Shown piece after piece: positions 10,885 through 21,453 of a DNA stretch of 64,000 nucleotides. The stretch is from Nymphaea colorata (Eukaryota > Streptophyta > Magnoliopsida > Nymphaeales > Nymphaeaceae), in NCBI RefSeq assembly GCF_008831285.2, contig NC_045148.1:21323002-21387001 (forward strand), written 5' to 3'. The notes under the pieces were generated by a model. It had not been told where the DNA came from. It was given only the letters and a program-made list of their open reading frames with translations, and did not search any database. The translations under genes and the position numbers were made by a program. Numbering within the stretch: position 1 is the stretch's first letter; each line of letters begins with the position of its first letter.

Positions 10885-11184
10885 TAGACTAGGGCATCGG
10901 GCAGGCCCAGCCCGATAAAAATCAGGCCTGGCTCGACCTGATGTTCAAATCCGAGCTCGGGCCCAGGCCCGATACCTAACGACACCAGAGCTCGGGCCCT
11001 GTCCAGCCTGATCTGATTAAAATAAAAAAAATGTTTTTAAAATATAAAATAAAGATTTTTGAATATAAAATACAGTTTTAATAATAAAATATGTATTATT
11101 ATTAAATAGTAATAATAAAAAATAAAGATAAAAACTAATCAGACCAAATCAGATGGACCCAGCCAAGCCCGTTGCCCAAGCTTA
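10885..11184. mobile_element. 300-bp non-autonomous hAT-type element (MITE A)
   Basis: It is flanked by a perfect 8-bp duplication ATGTGAAC (10877-10884 and 11185-11192), the hAT hallmark. The ends are imperfect inverted repeats: TAGACTAGGGCATCGGGC at the left, and the right end read backwards gives TAAGCTTGGGCAACGGGC. The paralogous site at 59304 reads GATGTGAACCATTTGGG with no insertion, so the boundaries are fixed by an empty site. Inside are GGCCCAGCCCGA-type GC-rich arms around an AT-rich centre; no transposase. Confidence 0.88.
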
Positions 11185-11192
11185 ATGTGAAC

Positions 11193-12277
11193 CATTTGGG
11201 AGAAAGGAGATAGAAATGAAGAATAATCCATAAAGTCAAGGGCGATGTTCAGGTGGCGACTAGATGGCTAGTCCATATGTTATAAAACAATATTAATGTG
11301 TGTCAATATAATTAATGAGGAAAATACTCATATTTAACAGTAAGAAGGAAATTTTTGTAAAGGCAAAAAAAGAAATAAGAAAATGAAAAGACATTTTTTC
11401 AATAATTCAAAAAATGTTCTTTCTTTGTTTTTAAATGCAAATACTTTTTTCCTGGAAGCAGCACTGGCGGTGGTGGAAGCAATAATTGCCGTCTACCTAC
11501 AAGAATGTAGGTGAGCCACATTTTCATACAAGCAATCACTGCTCGCTCTTGAAGTCTATGTCTTCTAGTTTAGGGCAGGCTGCTTGAATGGAAGCATTGT
11601 CTAATTATGTCCTCTGTCTCGAAATAATTCAAAAGCTAACACCATTTATAAAGCACGATGCATGAAGGTTTAGGATGCAACATCGTATCCAAGGAAGAAA
11701 TTTCTTTCAAACTTGCAGCCTGCTTCTACTTCTTTTGTCATAACAAAAGTTTCGTGATCACACACAGATGTGCTCACATCCCCAATAGAAAATAAGAGCG
11801 AGCCATCTCTTGCTTTGAATGCAAGTAGCTATACTTAGGTGAACAGTGACTCATGAACTCGAGCTTGACAAGTTGTTTATCCGTTAGTTATGGAGACATC
11901 TGGTTGTTGACGCTATTACTGCTCTTCTTGCTTTTCTTGTCCAAGTGGGATCTCGCTTCTGGCAATCATTTACAATGGTGAAGTTCCTAAATGATCCTTT
12001 AGAGCAGTCGTGTTGGCTCTTCTCAAATAATAGTCATTAGATGATTTCAGATTTGGAAAATCATATGCAACATTTATGAACTAATTCCTGTTCACTGCAA
12101 CTAATCCAATAGAAATGGCCTCATCCACCATATCCTCCATTAAAAACAATCAAAAGCACAAGCCCTGGCAAGACTTTTCAGTTGGCCCCATGCCATTCCG
12201 TCCTCCTTATAGGTACTCCACCCCGCAACAGCTTCAACCCTAAAAGGAATTATTCTATTGCAATCGTATCCAAAGAA
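11193..12277. other. Intergenic flank and upstream region of TNL pseudogene 1
   Basis: The remainder of the flank repeat runs to about 11235. No gene is seen in 11240-11960. From about 11960 the sequence matches the TNL-upstream module (CAATCATTTACAATGGTGAA, CCTAAATG, TCAAATAATA, CCTCCATTAAAAA.CATCAAAAGCA) found also near 23.5, 24.1/31.6, 36.5 and 40.7 kb. This is probably the promoter region of the TNL. Confidence 0.6.
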
Positions 12278-12621
12278 ATGAGGAGTTCTAGATACCTTCC
12301 CATCGCTGGCTGCGTCGCCGCCATCCTTGAGTCGATAAAAAATGCATAGAGGAGGCCCTTCAATCGCCATGGCTCTTTGATCCAGCCATTATTCTTCTGA
12401 TTACAGATCCTGTAGAGGTTGTAGAGGGGCCATCCTCGCCAACACTAGCATTGTCTCCATCTCCCAATGAGCAGCATGATTTTGATATTTTTCTGAGCTT
12501 CAGAGGAGTTGACACCCATTGCGGACGGGGCTTGAAAACCTTCATAGACAATGAAGACTTGCACGGAGGTGAAACGATCGAGGAGCTGTTTCCTTACATC
12601 GAGAGGTCGAAGGTGTTTGTG
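12278..12621 (+). pseudogene. TNL 1 TIR exon, first half
   Basis: The start is taken at ATG 12278 because TNL 2 has the matching ATG at 41599 (MRNSRYLPIAGC there, MRSSRYLPIAGC here). A one-base deletion compared with TNL 2 gives a stop after KNA at about 12347. The TIR start DFDIFLSFRGVDT is readable from about 12480, then DTHCGRGLKTF replaces a stretch 11 residues longer in TNL 2, removing the first helix. FIDNEDLHGGETIEELF and ERSKVFV follow, and the host sequence stops at 12621 where copia 2 begins. Confidence 0.9.
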
Positions 12622-12741
12622 TCTGTGAGACCGTGGACGTAGGAGATTATTGCTCCGAACCACGTAAATCTTTGTCTTCTTCCTTGTTACTTCTAACCCC
12701 CTCTTGAGAGTTACTGAGAAACATTGTGTTGTTCCTAACAA
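12622..12741 (+). repeat. Left LTR remnant of copia 2
   Basis: The 120 bp match 16883-17001, with about six differences by eye (about 95 percent identical). It ends CCTAACA, two bases before the primer-binding site. Confidence 0.88.
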
Positions 12742-12743
12742 CT

Positions 12744-12756
12744 GGTATCAGAGCCA
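12744..12756 (+). promoter_or_regulatory. Primer-binding site of copia 2
   Basis: TGGTATCAGAGCC is complementary to the 3' end of initiator methionine tRNA and follows the left LTR remnant after AC. Confidence 0.9.
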
Positions 12757-12778
12757 TCATTCGTTCGTGATAGGAACA

Positions 12779-13600
12779 ATGACACTGGAAGAAGGAAAAG
12801 TCAGAATCGAGAAGTTCGACGGTAAAGACTTTGGATTCTGGAAGATGCAGATCAAGGACTACTTGTATCATAAGAAACTATATGAACCACTCATGGGAGC
12901 GAAGCCCGCAACAATGGCTGATGAAGATTGGCAGTTGTTGGATAGACAAGCCCTTAGAGTCATCCGGTTGATGCTAGCCAGAAACGTCGCCTTCAATGTT
13001 GTTAACGAGAAGACGACAACAAGTTTGATGAAGACACTAACAGATATATACGAAAAACTCTTTGCTTCAAATAAGGTATATCTGATGCGTCGATTGTTTA
13101 ATTTGAAAATGGCTGAAGGTGGCTCCGTTACAGATCACATAAATGAGTTCAATGTTATTACTTCTCAATTATGTTCTGTGGATATTAAATTTGATGACGA
13201 GGTCAAGCCCTAATATTACTGTCATCTCTACTGGAGAGTTGGAGTGCCACTGTGACCGCTGTGAGTAGTTGGTCGGTGTCAAGTAAATAGAAGTTTAGTG
13301 GCGTTCGAGATTTAATACTTAGTGAGGACATTCGCAGAAGGGAGGCAGGAGAACCTCTCAGTTCTGCCCTAAATGTTCAAAACAGGGGTAAAACTAATCA
13401 ATGCTACCAAGAGCGTGGAAGGTCCAAATCTAAGGAAATGAGTCAATCCAAACCTCGAAGTGATGGCTGTTGAAACTATGGTAAGCCAGGACACCAGAAA
13501 AGAGATTGCAGGTTGTTGAAGAAGAAGAACCCAAATCGTGAGGATGATTCAGCAAATGAAGCAACACAAGATATAGCTGATGCACCTGCGTTGAGTGTAC
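12779..13600 (+). pseudogene. copia 2 gag (broken)
   Basis: The start ATG 12779 follows the leader; the product begins MTLEEGKVRIEKFDGKDFGF and keeps the usual copia gag core (WKMQIKDYLY, a conserved leucine-rich middle) to a stop at 13213. A degenerate continuation leads to a ruined zinc knuckle near 13468: the first C-x2-C has become C-stop-N-Y while the GKPGHQKRDC half survives. Both changes inactivate nucleic-acid binding. Confidence 0.85.
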
Positions 13601-15157
13601 ACAACTCCATAGAGTGTTGGATTTTAGACTCTGGTACTTCATTTCATTCAACGTATTCTAATGAAAGTATGCACAATTATGTTGCAGAAAAATTTGGCAA
13701 AGTATACCTTGCGGATGTTGAACCCCTGGATATTGTAGGGAAAGGTGAGGTTCAGTTTAAAATGAAGAATAGACATGTATGAAAGTTAAAAGATGTCAGA
13801 CATGTCCCAGGGTTGAAGAGGAATCTCATTTCGGTCAGGTAGTTAGATGACGAAGGCTATGTTACTACCTTTGTTGGTAGATCTTGGAAGATAACGAAAG
13901 GTGTTATGGTTATAGCACGAGGTCACAAACTTGGCACATTGTACATGACCGCAGATGTGAAGACACAGTGGCTGTGGCGAAATGTGAAAATAAATCTTTG
14001 TTGTGGCATCACAGGCTTGGGCATATGAGTGAGAAGGGAATGAATATCATGGCAACAAATAACAAGTTGCATGACTTGAAATCTGTAGAGATTGGGGTAT
14101 GTGTAGACTGTGTCTTTGGGAAACAGAAAATGGTTACCCTCTCTAAAGTTAGACGGCCTCCAAAGAAGGAAAAGTTAGAGTCGGTGCATATTGATGTTTG
14201 GGGACCAACTCCAGTTCGTTCTCTTGGAGGATCCCTATACTATGTCCAATTTATAGACGATTGTACCAGAAAGGTATGAGTCTATTTTCTCAAGCATAAA
14301 TCTGACGTGTTTAATGTTTTTAAAAGGTAGAAAGCAGAAGTTGAAAATCAGACCGAAAAGAAGATTAAATGTCTGCGGTCAGACAATGGAGGTGAGTATG
14401 ATAGCAAAGAGTTTAAAAACTTTTGTGCAGATCATGAGATTCGAACACAAAGGACAATCCCTAAAAAGCCACGAGAAAATGAGGTTGCTAAAGAATGAAC
14501 AGAACCTTTTGTGAAAGAGCAAGGAGCATGAGACTACATTCAGGCTTGCCAAAGATGTTTTGGGCTGATGTAATTAGTACTGCTGCATACTTTATAAATC
14601 GTGAGACTTTTGTTCCTTTGGACTATGGGATACCTGAGGAAGCTTGGATCGGCAAGGAGGTAAATCTTACACACTTAAGAGTCTTTAGTTGTGTTTCTTA
14701 TATACATATAGACTCGGATAAAGGGGATAAATTAGATCCTAAATCTAGGAAATGTTATTTCATTGGTTATGAAATTGATGAGTTTGGGTATCGTTTTTGG
14801 GTTGATAAAGCGAAGAAAATTATTAGACATAATGACGTAGTGTTCAATGAGATGGCTCTGTATAAAGACAGAGATAGTCTTATGCCTGAGAAGAATGAAC
14901 TTTATGACACAAGTGAAGACATTGTAGAACTTGAAGATGTCTCTGAATATGATGTTGCAATTAAAACTCAAGTTGAAAACAGTCAGATGGAACAAGAGCC
15001 AAGCACATCCCAACCTCCATTGTGGAGATCAAGTAGAAGGCCAAGGCCAAATCGAAGGTATTCTCCCTACTTACATTATTTGTTGTTAACTTATGCTGGA
15101 GAACCCGAGTGTTTTGATGCAGTAATGCAGGTTACAAATTCAGTCAAGTGGAGTTAG
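13601..15157 (+). pseudogene. copia 2 protease and integrase (broken)
   Basis: The protease active site reads WILDSGTSFHS (13616 onward), with the catalytic Asp kept. The GAG-pre-integrase block LLWHHRLGHMSEKG is at about 13996, and the integrase zinc-binding C-x2-C (CVDCVFGKQ) follows. The core is split by a stop at 14279 and by frameshifts to 14495: SDNGGEY and the ENEVAKE region carry the D and E positions. The last ORF (14495-15157) covers the integrase C-terminal part and the proline/arginine-rich linker (SSRRPRPNRRYSPYLHYLLL). Confidence 0.85.
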
Positions 15158-16650
15158 CTATGAAAGAAGAGATAGACTCTCTACATGCTAACATAACATG
15201 AAAATTAACTGAGCTTCCTTATGTGAAAGAGGCATTGCAAAACAAATGTGTATACATAATTAAAGAAAAAGCAGATGTAAGGAAAAGGTATAAAGCAAGG
15301 TTAGTAGTGAAAGGCTTTCAACAGAAAGAAGGTACAGATTATACAGAAATTTTCTCTCCTGTTGTAAAACTAACTACTATAAGATTGATATTAAGTTTAG
15401 TTGCAGTTAAAAATCTATATTTGGAGCAACTAGATGTAAAAACTGCATTCCTTCATGGGGATTTGAAGGAAGATATTTATATGGTGCAACCTGAAGGTTT
15501 CCAAGTACTAGAAAAAGAAAATCTTGTACGCATGTTAGAGAAGATTCTCTATGGTTTGAAGCAGGCACTGAGACAGTGGTGCAAAAAGTCTGATAACTTC
15601 ATGGGAAGAAATGCTTTTAAGAAATGTGATATGGATCATCATTTTCATTTTAAGAACTTTGATAGTTGTTATATCATTTTACTATTATATGTGGATGATA
15701 TGCTTGTTACATGCTCAAATTTGCAAGAGATCAATTCTTTGATAGAACAACTATCAAAAGAGTTTGAGATGGAAGATCTAGGCGCTACGAAACAAGTCCT
15801 CAGGATGAGAATTAGTAGGGAGAGTAAGACATGTACCTTAAATTTGTCTCAACAAAATTATATTAAGAAGATCTTGTACAGGTTTAAGATGCAATATGCT
15901 AAACCTATTAGTACACCTCTTGCTAGTCATTTCAAATTTTCCAAGGATTTATCACCTAAGATAGATGAAGAACATGAAAAAATGTCAAGGATTCTATATA
16001 CTTCAGTAGTGGGTAGCTTGATGTATGCTATGGTATGCACCAGACCAGACGTAGCACAAGCAGTGAAAACAGTGATCCGATACATGGCTGAGCTTGGAAA
16101 GAAACATTGGGAGGCTGTGAAGTGGATATTATGATACTTGAAAGGAACTTCAGGTATGAGCCTTTGTTTTAAGAAAAATGAATTACTTTTGCATGACTTT
16201 GTGGATGCAGATTTGGGTGGTGATCTTGATAGTAGGAGAAGTACCACTGGGTACATTTACACCCTAGGAGGAACCTGTGTGAGTTGGGTTTCACAGCTTC
16301 AAAAGGTTGTTGCGTTGTTTACTACTGAAGCTAAATATGTTGCAATTACAAAAACCAGTAAAGAGATGATTTGGTTAAAGACTATTCTAAAAGAATTGCA
16401 TGTAAAGGAAGAAAAGAGTGTTCTCTCTTGTAACAGTTAAATTGTAATTCATTTATCCAAGAATCCAGTGTTCCAAGTTAGAACAAAACATATTGAATTG
16501 AAGTATCATTTCATTAGAGATTTTTTGGAAGAGAAGATACTATCTCTTATAAAGGTTCGTGGAACAGAGAATCCAGCAAACATATTGACAAAACTAGTGT
16601 CTGCTGAGAAGCTGAGGTTATGTGTAACCTCAGTTGGTCTCCAAGGTTGA
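15158..16650 (+). pseudogene. copia 2 reverse transcriptase and RNase H (broken)
   Basis: RT (15223-16134) shows RYKARLVVKGFQQKEGTDYT, EQLDVKTAFLHGDL, LYGLKQALRQW and the catalytic LYVDDMLVTC. The YGLKQA-P-R position has lost its proline, and the family RYLKGT strand is cut by a stop at 16132-16134. RNase H follows in 16138-16440 (DADLGGDLDSRRSTTGYIYT and TTEAKYVAIT) and 16468-16650 (TKHIELKYHFIRD), separated by one stop at 16438. Confidence 0.88.
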
Positions 16651-16714
16651 TTGATGAGGAGACATCGCATAGGTTGAGTATGTAATATACAAGCACTTGG
16701 ATGGATCAAATTCC

Positions 16715-16724
16715 AAGTGGGAGA
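16715..16724 (+). promoter_or_regulatory. Polypurine tract of copia 2
   Basis: AAGTGGGAGA lies one base before the TGTTGG start of the right LTR. Confidence 0.8.
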
Positions 16725-16725
16725 T

Positions 16726-17001
16726 TGTTGGTGTATAGAACTTGATCCATACTGGACACTCATTTATGTCATTGTGTACAAATGCAGGTTTTGCCCTAAT
16801 CTTTATGTTGAGAGGAGGGCCGCAGTTTTCTATGCTTCTTCTCTGAGAGTGTTTGTGTTCATCTGAGAGTGAATAGTAAAGATCTGTGTGATCGTGGACA
16901 TAGGAGATTATTGCACCGAACCACGTAAATCTTTGTCTTCTTCCTTGTTGCTTCTAACCCCCTCTTGAGAGTTAGTGAGAAACATTGTGTTGTTCCTAAC
17001 A
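16726..17001 (+). repeat. Right LTR of copia 2
   Basis: 276 bp, TGTTGG...CCTAACA. Host TIR sequence resumes at 17002. Confidence 0.9.
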
Positions 17002-17206
17002 GAGTGCATGGGCGAGAGGCTGATCATTCCCATCTTCTTCGACGTCGAGGCTTCTCATGTTCACCACCAGGCTGGGCCTTTCCAATCTGCCTTTAAATCA
17101 TACGACAATGACAAGAAAGTGGACAAAGTAGAAGTGGGCAAGTGGAGAGATGCCTTCAAGACAGTACCCAATATTTCCGGCTTCATTCTCAACGACGACG
17201 CCAATG
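17002..17206 (+). pseudogene. TNL 1 TIR exon, second half
   Basis: GERLIIPIFFDVEASHVHHQ and AGPFQSAFKSYDNDKKVDK are the last part of the TIR domain (beta-D/E region and the linker to NBS). The matching exon in TNL 2 ends at a GT donor (42256-42257). Here the corresponding dinucleotide at 17207-17208 reads GG, so the donor appears lost. Reading on gives a stop at 17251. Confidence 0.85.
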
Positions 17207-17664
17207 GGCATGCACTCATCTCTCTCTTTCCGAAACTTGAATCTGAAAATTAGAATCAGTGAATCTAGCATAATTTACCGAGTTAGACCTACCGAGTTAA
17301 GAGTCGAAAACAGCCAAATCGAGCCTAGGTCACTGAGTTTTGTACCTTGGAATTAAGTAGTAGAATTATTCTGCATAATTTGTATTAAGACATCTAGGAG
17401 GCATATGCAAGGTTCATGATGGTATGCCACAACAGGGCGTAATAAATAACCTCCTCTCTTAATATGAATTGAAATCAAGTTGCCAACTGTCATTATAGTG
17501 ATGATATTATGGAAATAGTGTACATAGGCGATATTTATAGCTCATTTTCAAATTAAGGTTATCGCACATTTGATTTGATTATTTTTCCACTCCTGTGACA
17601 ACCGACAACCCACATGGACAGGCGCAAAAATTGATGGTATATTTTAATTTGGATCGATTGCGGG
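17207..17664 (+). other. TNL 1 intron 1
   Basis: AT-rich, no coding signal. Several blocks match the TNL 2 intron beyond LINE-A: CTGAAAATTAGA (48k: 47842), GAATTAAGTAGTAG.ATTATT (48640), ATCAAGTTGCCA (48989) and CCACATGGACAGGC (49171). This shows that the intron is shared by descent. The exact acceptor before GCATGAAGCAACACTGG is unclear; no clean AG is at the expected place. Confidence 0.65.
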
Positions 17665-18767
17665 CATGAAGCAACACTGGTCGAGAAAGTTGTCCGCTGC
17701 TTGCTGCGGCATCTAGACAGTGGCCTTCTGATTGTGGCGGACCATCCGATTGGAATGGAATCTCACATTGAGGACGTGATGAAGCTGCTGCAAATTGAAA
17801 GAGATGGTGTTAAGATGGTGGGACTTGTGGGTACAGGCGGCATTTGGAAGACCACCATTGCCAAGGCTGTTTTCAACAAATTGCGTTCAGAATTTGGGGC
17901 AGCCACCTTTCTTACGAATATTAGGGAGCGTTGGAAAGATGCCTTGGAACGGACACAAGTGATGAGGCAACTCGTGGAAGAGCTCCTGGACGACAGATTT
18001 ACAGCAATACACGACATTGAAAGTGGGCAGCACCTGCTCTTAGAAATACTTCCTCCCAAGAAAATTCTAATAGTATTGGACGACGTTGATCATCAACAAC
18101 AATTCAAGGAACTAATTGGTGAAAAACTACTGTACTGTTTCGCATCGGGCAGTCGGATAATTATGACAACCAGAGATGAAACTGTGCTATCACTATGTAG
18201 GGTCGATGGCATATACAAGCCAAAGCTCATGGATGCTGACCAATCACTCGATCTCTTCAAGAGATATGCCTTTCAGAGCAGTCACCAACCACAGGACTTG
18301 TTCGTCGACATGTCAATGAAGGTTGTCGCAGTTGCGGGTGGGCTGCCATTGGCCCTTAGAGTTTTTGGGTCCTACCTCTCTGACAAGAGCGACCTGGCTG
18401 AGTGGCAAGATTATTTGGATAAGCTGCAGGAGACCCCAGAACAAGACATCCAAAAATGTTTGCAAATAAGTTATGATGCACTGCCGAATGTTGAGAAACA
18501 GATATTTTTGGACATTGCATGCTTCTTCGTTGGCCATTCTGAAGTAGAAGCAACTCTTATGTGGAAAGTTTAAATTGGCAACCAAGATCTGCAATTAAGG
18601 TCCTTCAAAAGAAGAGTCTCATTACGCGTGTTCGTGATGATGGACCGTTCGACATGCACGACCTTATACGGGACATGGGAAGAGACATAGTTCGGCAAGG
18701 TCAACCAAACAAACCTTGGAGCAGGCTATGGACCGCTGACGACACATTGAATATGTTAGAGGAAAAT
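17665..18767 (+). pseudogene. TNL 1 NBS-ARC exon
   Basis: In order: the pre-P-loop (GMESHIEDVMKLL), Walker A written GTGGIWKTT, kinase-2 KKILIVLDDVDH, RNBS-B GSRIIMTTRDE, RNBS-C, GLPLAL (AGGLPLALRVFGSYL), the ARC2 helices (FLDIACFFVGH) and the MHD motif (DMHDLIRDMGRDIVRQ). The family Walker A is GMGGIGKTT; here the codon at 17845-17847 is TGG, replacing the last glycine before the catalytic lysine. A single-base loss in an A run at about 18565 shifts the frame before SLNWQPRSAIKVL, giving a stop at 18571. The exon ends at a good GTAAGT donor (18768). Confidence 0.92.
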
Positions 18768-19007
18768 GTAAGTGCTGTCTCTCTCTCACTCTCTCAATCT
18801 TGTATAAAGCATTCCTGCATTATGGTCTTTGCTTCTCAACAATTTTGCCTACTCCATGTCCCTACCTGCCGATCAGTTCTCTTTTTCTAGAGTTATACAT
18901 TGACACTAACCACTTTCCTCCCAGACTGTTGCTAATATTTTAACATGCATATGAAGTATCGAGTCTGGTGGTGTATAACAATAATTACAAGTTGTTCATC
19001 CATGCAG

Positions 19008-19286
19008 CGAAGCAACAATGTCACAGAAGGCATCAATCTGAGCGAGGCTAAAGAAGAATTAAGTTTTGGAGCATTTGGAGAGATGAAAAGGCTAAGAGTT
19101 CTTTGGGTCGATAATCTCAGGCTCAAAGGCCAAAACTTCATGCTCCCCAAGGGTCTCAAAGTTTTATTCTTGAGAGTGACGAAAATTGAATCGCTTTCAA
19201 GCTGCAACTTTGAGAATCTAGTCACCCTTGAATTACATGTAGCAGACGATATGAGTGAACTTCTTGTTAGGGAAAGCCCATCAAAG
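19008..19286 (+). pseudogene. TNL 1 first LRR exon
   Basis: It follows a TGCAG acceptor (19003-19007) and runs in one open frame to an AAG/GT donor. The product (SEAKEELSFGAFGEMKRLRV through ELLVRESPSK) is the usual start of the TNL leucine-rich repeats. It has no lesion of its own. Confidence 0.85.
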
Positions 19287-19371
19287 GTTATTTCTCCTCT
19301 TTTTTTTGTATCATTTTAAATAATTAGGTTTGTCCTCCAAAGTTTCAACTGAGAAATATGCTCTCTTGCAG

Positions 19372-20648
19372 GTGTTCAACGCATTGAAATTTCTCAAGAT
19401 TTATTGTCATTCAATAAGAGTGACGCCGGATTTCTCCAATATGCCGCACCTGGAAATGTAGGAATTCTCCTACTGTGCATCGTTAGTTGAAGTTCATGAA
19501 TCCATTGGAAATTTGACAAAATTAAAGTACCTGATGTTTATTCAATTTCTGAATGTTGAGAAGTTGCCCGATGCCATTTGTCAATTAACTTCACTTCAAA
19601 CTCTTCGCATAAAACAATTCCCAAGACTTGAATCTCTACCAGAGTGGTTGGGGGACTTGACATCGTTGAATACGCTTGAGCTTGATGACTTGGCAATCAC
19701 AAGTATACCTTCTTCAATAGGACAGCTAACCAAGCTCAGTGAGATGTACCTAAGGAAGTTGGATAGGCTGCACAGTCTGCCTGATTCAATTAGTAGTCTG
19801 AATTCCTTGCAAGTGTTCAGTGTTGAAGGCACTGACTTAAAAGGAATGAAGATAAACGGTGGGCATCTCATGGACATTGATCGATTGGAGATCTCATCAT
19901 GCAACTGGCTTAGTGTTTTACCGTCTTCTTCGTTGAAGAAAGCAAGAGTTCTCTGTATCACTGAGAGCAGAATTAAAGAGTTGCCCGAATCCATTGAGGC
20001 AATGGAAAAGATTGAGGAGTTGTCATTGAGATTCGAGAATCTTATTACTACCAGATTGGCTTTCATATCGAGAGAACCTCAAGACCTTTGAAGCAGATTG
20101 TGAATCTATCACACCAATCATCAATACGATCTTGTCATTGAGGAGCATTGAGTCACTGTCACTATGCTGTGCCGACGAAGAGTTACCAGCGGCCACGGCT
20201 GAAAACTCTGTTGAAAACCTTAAGTCCTTTACTTTGAGATGCAAGAACCTCAAAGATTTGCCTGAGTGGATCGGATCACTTAAGAACCTCGAAGTTTTAA
20301 AGCTTGAGGCTTGTGAGAGTATCACAGAGCTGCCATTGTGCATATGCAACCTTTCTCAACTTGAAGAGCTTTCATTAAATGGTTGCAAGAGGATCCGATT
20401 GGTTCCTTTGCTCCCTTCTTCCTTGCTAATACTTGATGCATCTAACTGCAGTGACTTTGAGAAGACACTCGATATTTCAAACTTAAAATCTTTGAAGAAG
20501 TTACGCATTGGTGGTTGTCGGCTGCTTGAAGATGTACAAGGCATTGAGAAATGCTGCTCAAAACATAGAAGAGTTAGTCTTGCCAGGGCCCTACAGTTCC
20601 ATCGGTTGCAGCTCCCTAAGTGATGATTTGAAAGAGCAAGTCTTCAAG
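19372..20648 (+). pseudogene. TNL 1 main LRR exon
   Basis: About twelve leucine-rich repeats of the plant type (LPDAICQLTSLQTLRIKQF, LPEWLGDLTSLNTLELDDL, IPSSIGQLTKLSEMYLRKL and so on). A stop at 19459 replaces the codon of LEM-x-EFSYCASL. Frame changes near 20065 and 20545 can be located because coding sense continues in a neighbouring frame each time. After the last one the frame gives VLPGPYSSIG, the conserved start of the post-LRR domain, up to an AAG/GTATGT donor. Confidence 0.88.
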
Positions 20649-20790
20649 GTATGTATGGTCTAACAAATTAACCGCTAGTCCTCGATTGGTCTATTTACTA
20701 GTAGTACAAGCAGTTTAACGGTGCTGCCGTGAGGTACAAGTTGCCCAATCTTGATGAAAGTCTCTTATTCGTTGTTCTTGGTTGTCGCAG

Positions 20791-21453
20791 GAACTTGCAT
20801 TCGAACGTTTGCGTCGATTCGAGATATGGGGAAGTCTGTCTCCTGGGAAAGTTATTTGCCACCAGCAGCTGTCTTTCATGTTCCCAAATGAAGCAAACGT
20901 TCTCAAACCCGAGCTAATGATGAAGAGACTAGTGTTAAATAAGGTCCAATCGCCCATTCATATACAACTCCTGGAAGACGATCACCTTGTCGTCTTTGAG
21001 TCCACACTCGAAGTTCAACGTCCTATAGTCAAGTACTTCTTGCGTCCCATCTGGATCCCTTTACCGAGAGATTCGAATGCTCTGATATGTTGCCGAGGCC
21101 GACCAGTATCTGATGGGATGGGGTTTATCGAAGTCCCCTGTCATGAGAGGTGTGCGATGTTGTCTCATCATGCACTTGGTGGGTCAGAAATGGTCAAGGT
21201 TGAAGAGGTGGCGGCAGAAGATGACCACGAAGACGGCGGAGGTCGTGACAGGACGATTGAGATGAGCACCATGGGGGTGGGAATGAGATCAGAGCTTACG
21301 GTCCCAAAATCATACAGGTCTTCCAACCTAACCGCGTCCCACACTTTCTGGCTAGCGGGCCACGCTTCATTCTTTGGAGGCATGAATGCTCCGCCGTATC
21401 GAGCGATTACGAAGTCAATTTTGGAAAGGAAGACAAAATACAAGCGCGTTTAA
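20791..21453 (+). pseudogene. TNL 1 post-LRR (C-JID-like) exon
   Basis: It begins after a TCGCAG acceptor with ELAFERLRRFEIWGSLSPGK and runs open to the stop at 21451-21453, about 220 residues. Position and composition (beta-rich start, charged VAAEDDHEDGGGRDRTIEMS segment) fit the C-terminal jelly-roll/Ig-like domain that TNLs use in effector recognition. This exon has no visible lesion, so it decayed later or less than the TIR part. The GCGGAAGATGACCACGAAGA region is echoed at about 31715, marking a relic of another TNL. Confidence 0.75.

Larger units (their letters stand above)
12622..17001 (+). mobile_element. Ty1-copia element inserted in the TNL 1 TIR exon (copia 2)
   Basis: The right end is a full 276-bp LTR (16726-17001), but only the last 120 bp of the left LTR remain. 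Compared with TNL 2, about 63 bp of TIR-coding host sequence (between GTGTTTGTG and GAGTG) are missing exactly at the left junction. One deletion therefore removed the left part of the LTR together with adjoining host DNA. No target duplication can be seen for that reason; GAGTG at 17002 is the likely right copy. Gag, protease, integrase, RT and RNase H are present in order, with stops and frameshifts. Confidence 0.9.
12278..21453 (+). pseudogene. TIR-NBS-LRR resistance-gene pseudogene 1 (TNL 1), interrupted by a copia element
   Basis: TNLs are intracellular immune receptors: the TIR domain signals by NADase activity, the NBS binds ADP/ATP and the LRR/post-LRR part detects effectors. Five exons are readable: TIR (12278-12621 and 17002-17206), NBS-ARC (about 17665-18767), first LRR (19008-19286), main LRR (19372-20648) and post-LRR exon (20791-21453). 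GT donors and AG acceptors are intact at 18768/19007, 19287/19371 and 20649/20790. Lesions: frameshift at about 12350, an in-frame 33-bp loss in the TIR core, a copia insertion plus about 63 bp of host deletion, a changed donor after 17206, Walker A glycine to tryptophan, a frameshift near 18565, a stop at 19459, and frameshifts near 20065 and 20545. No functional receptor can be made from this locus. Confidence 0.92.
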
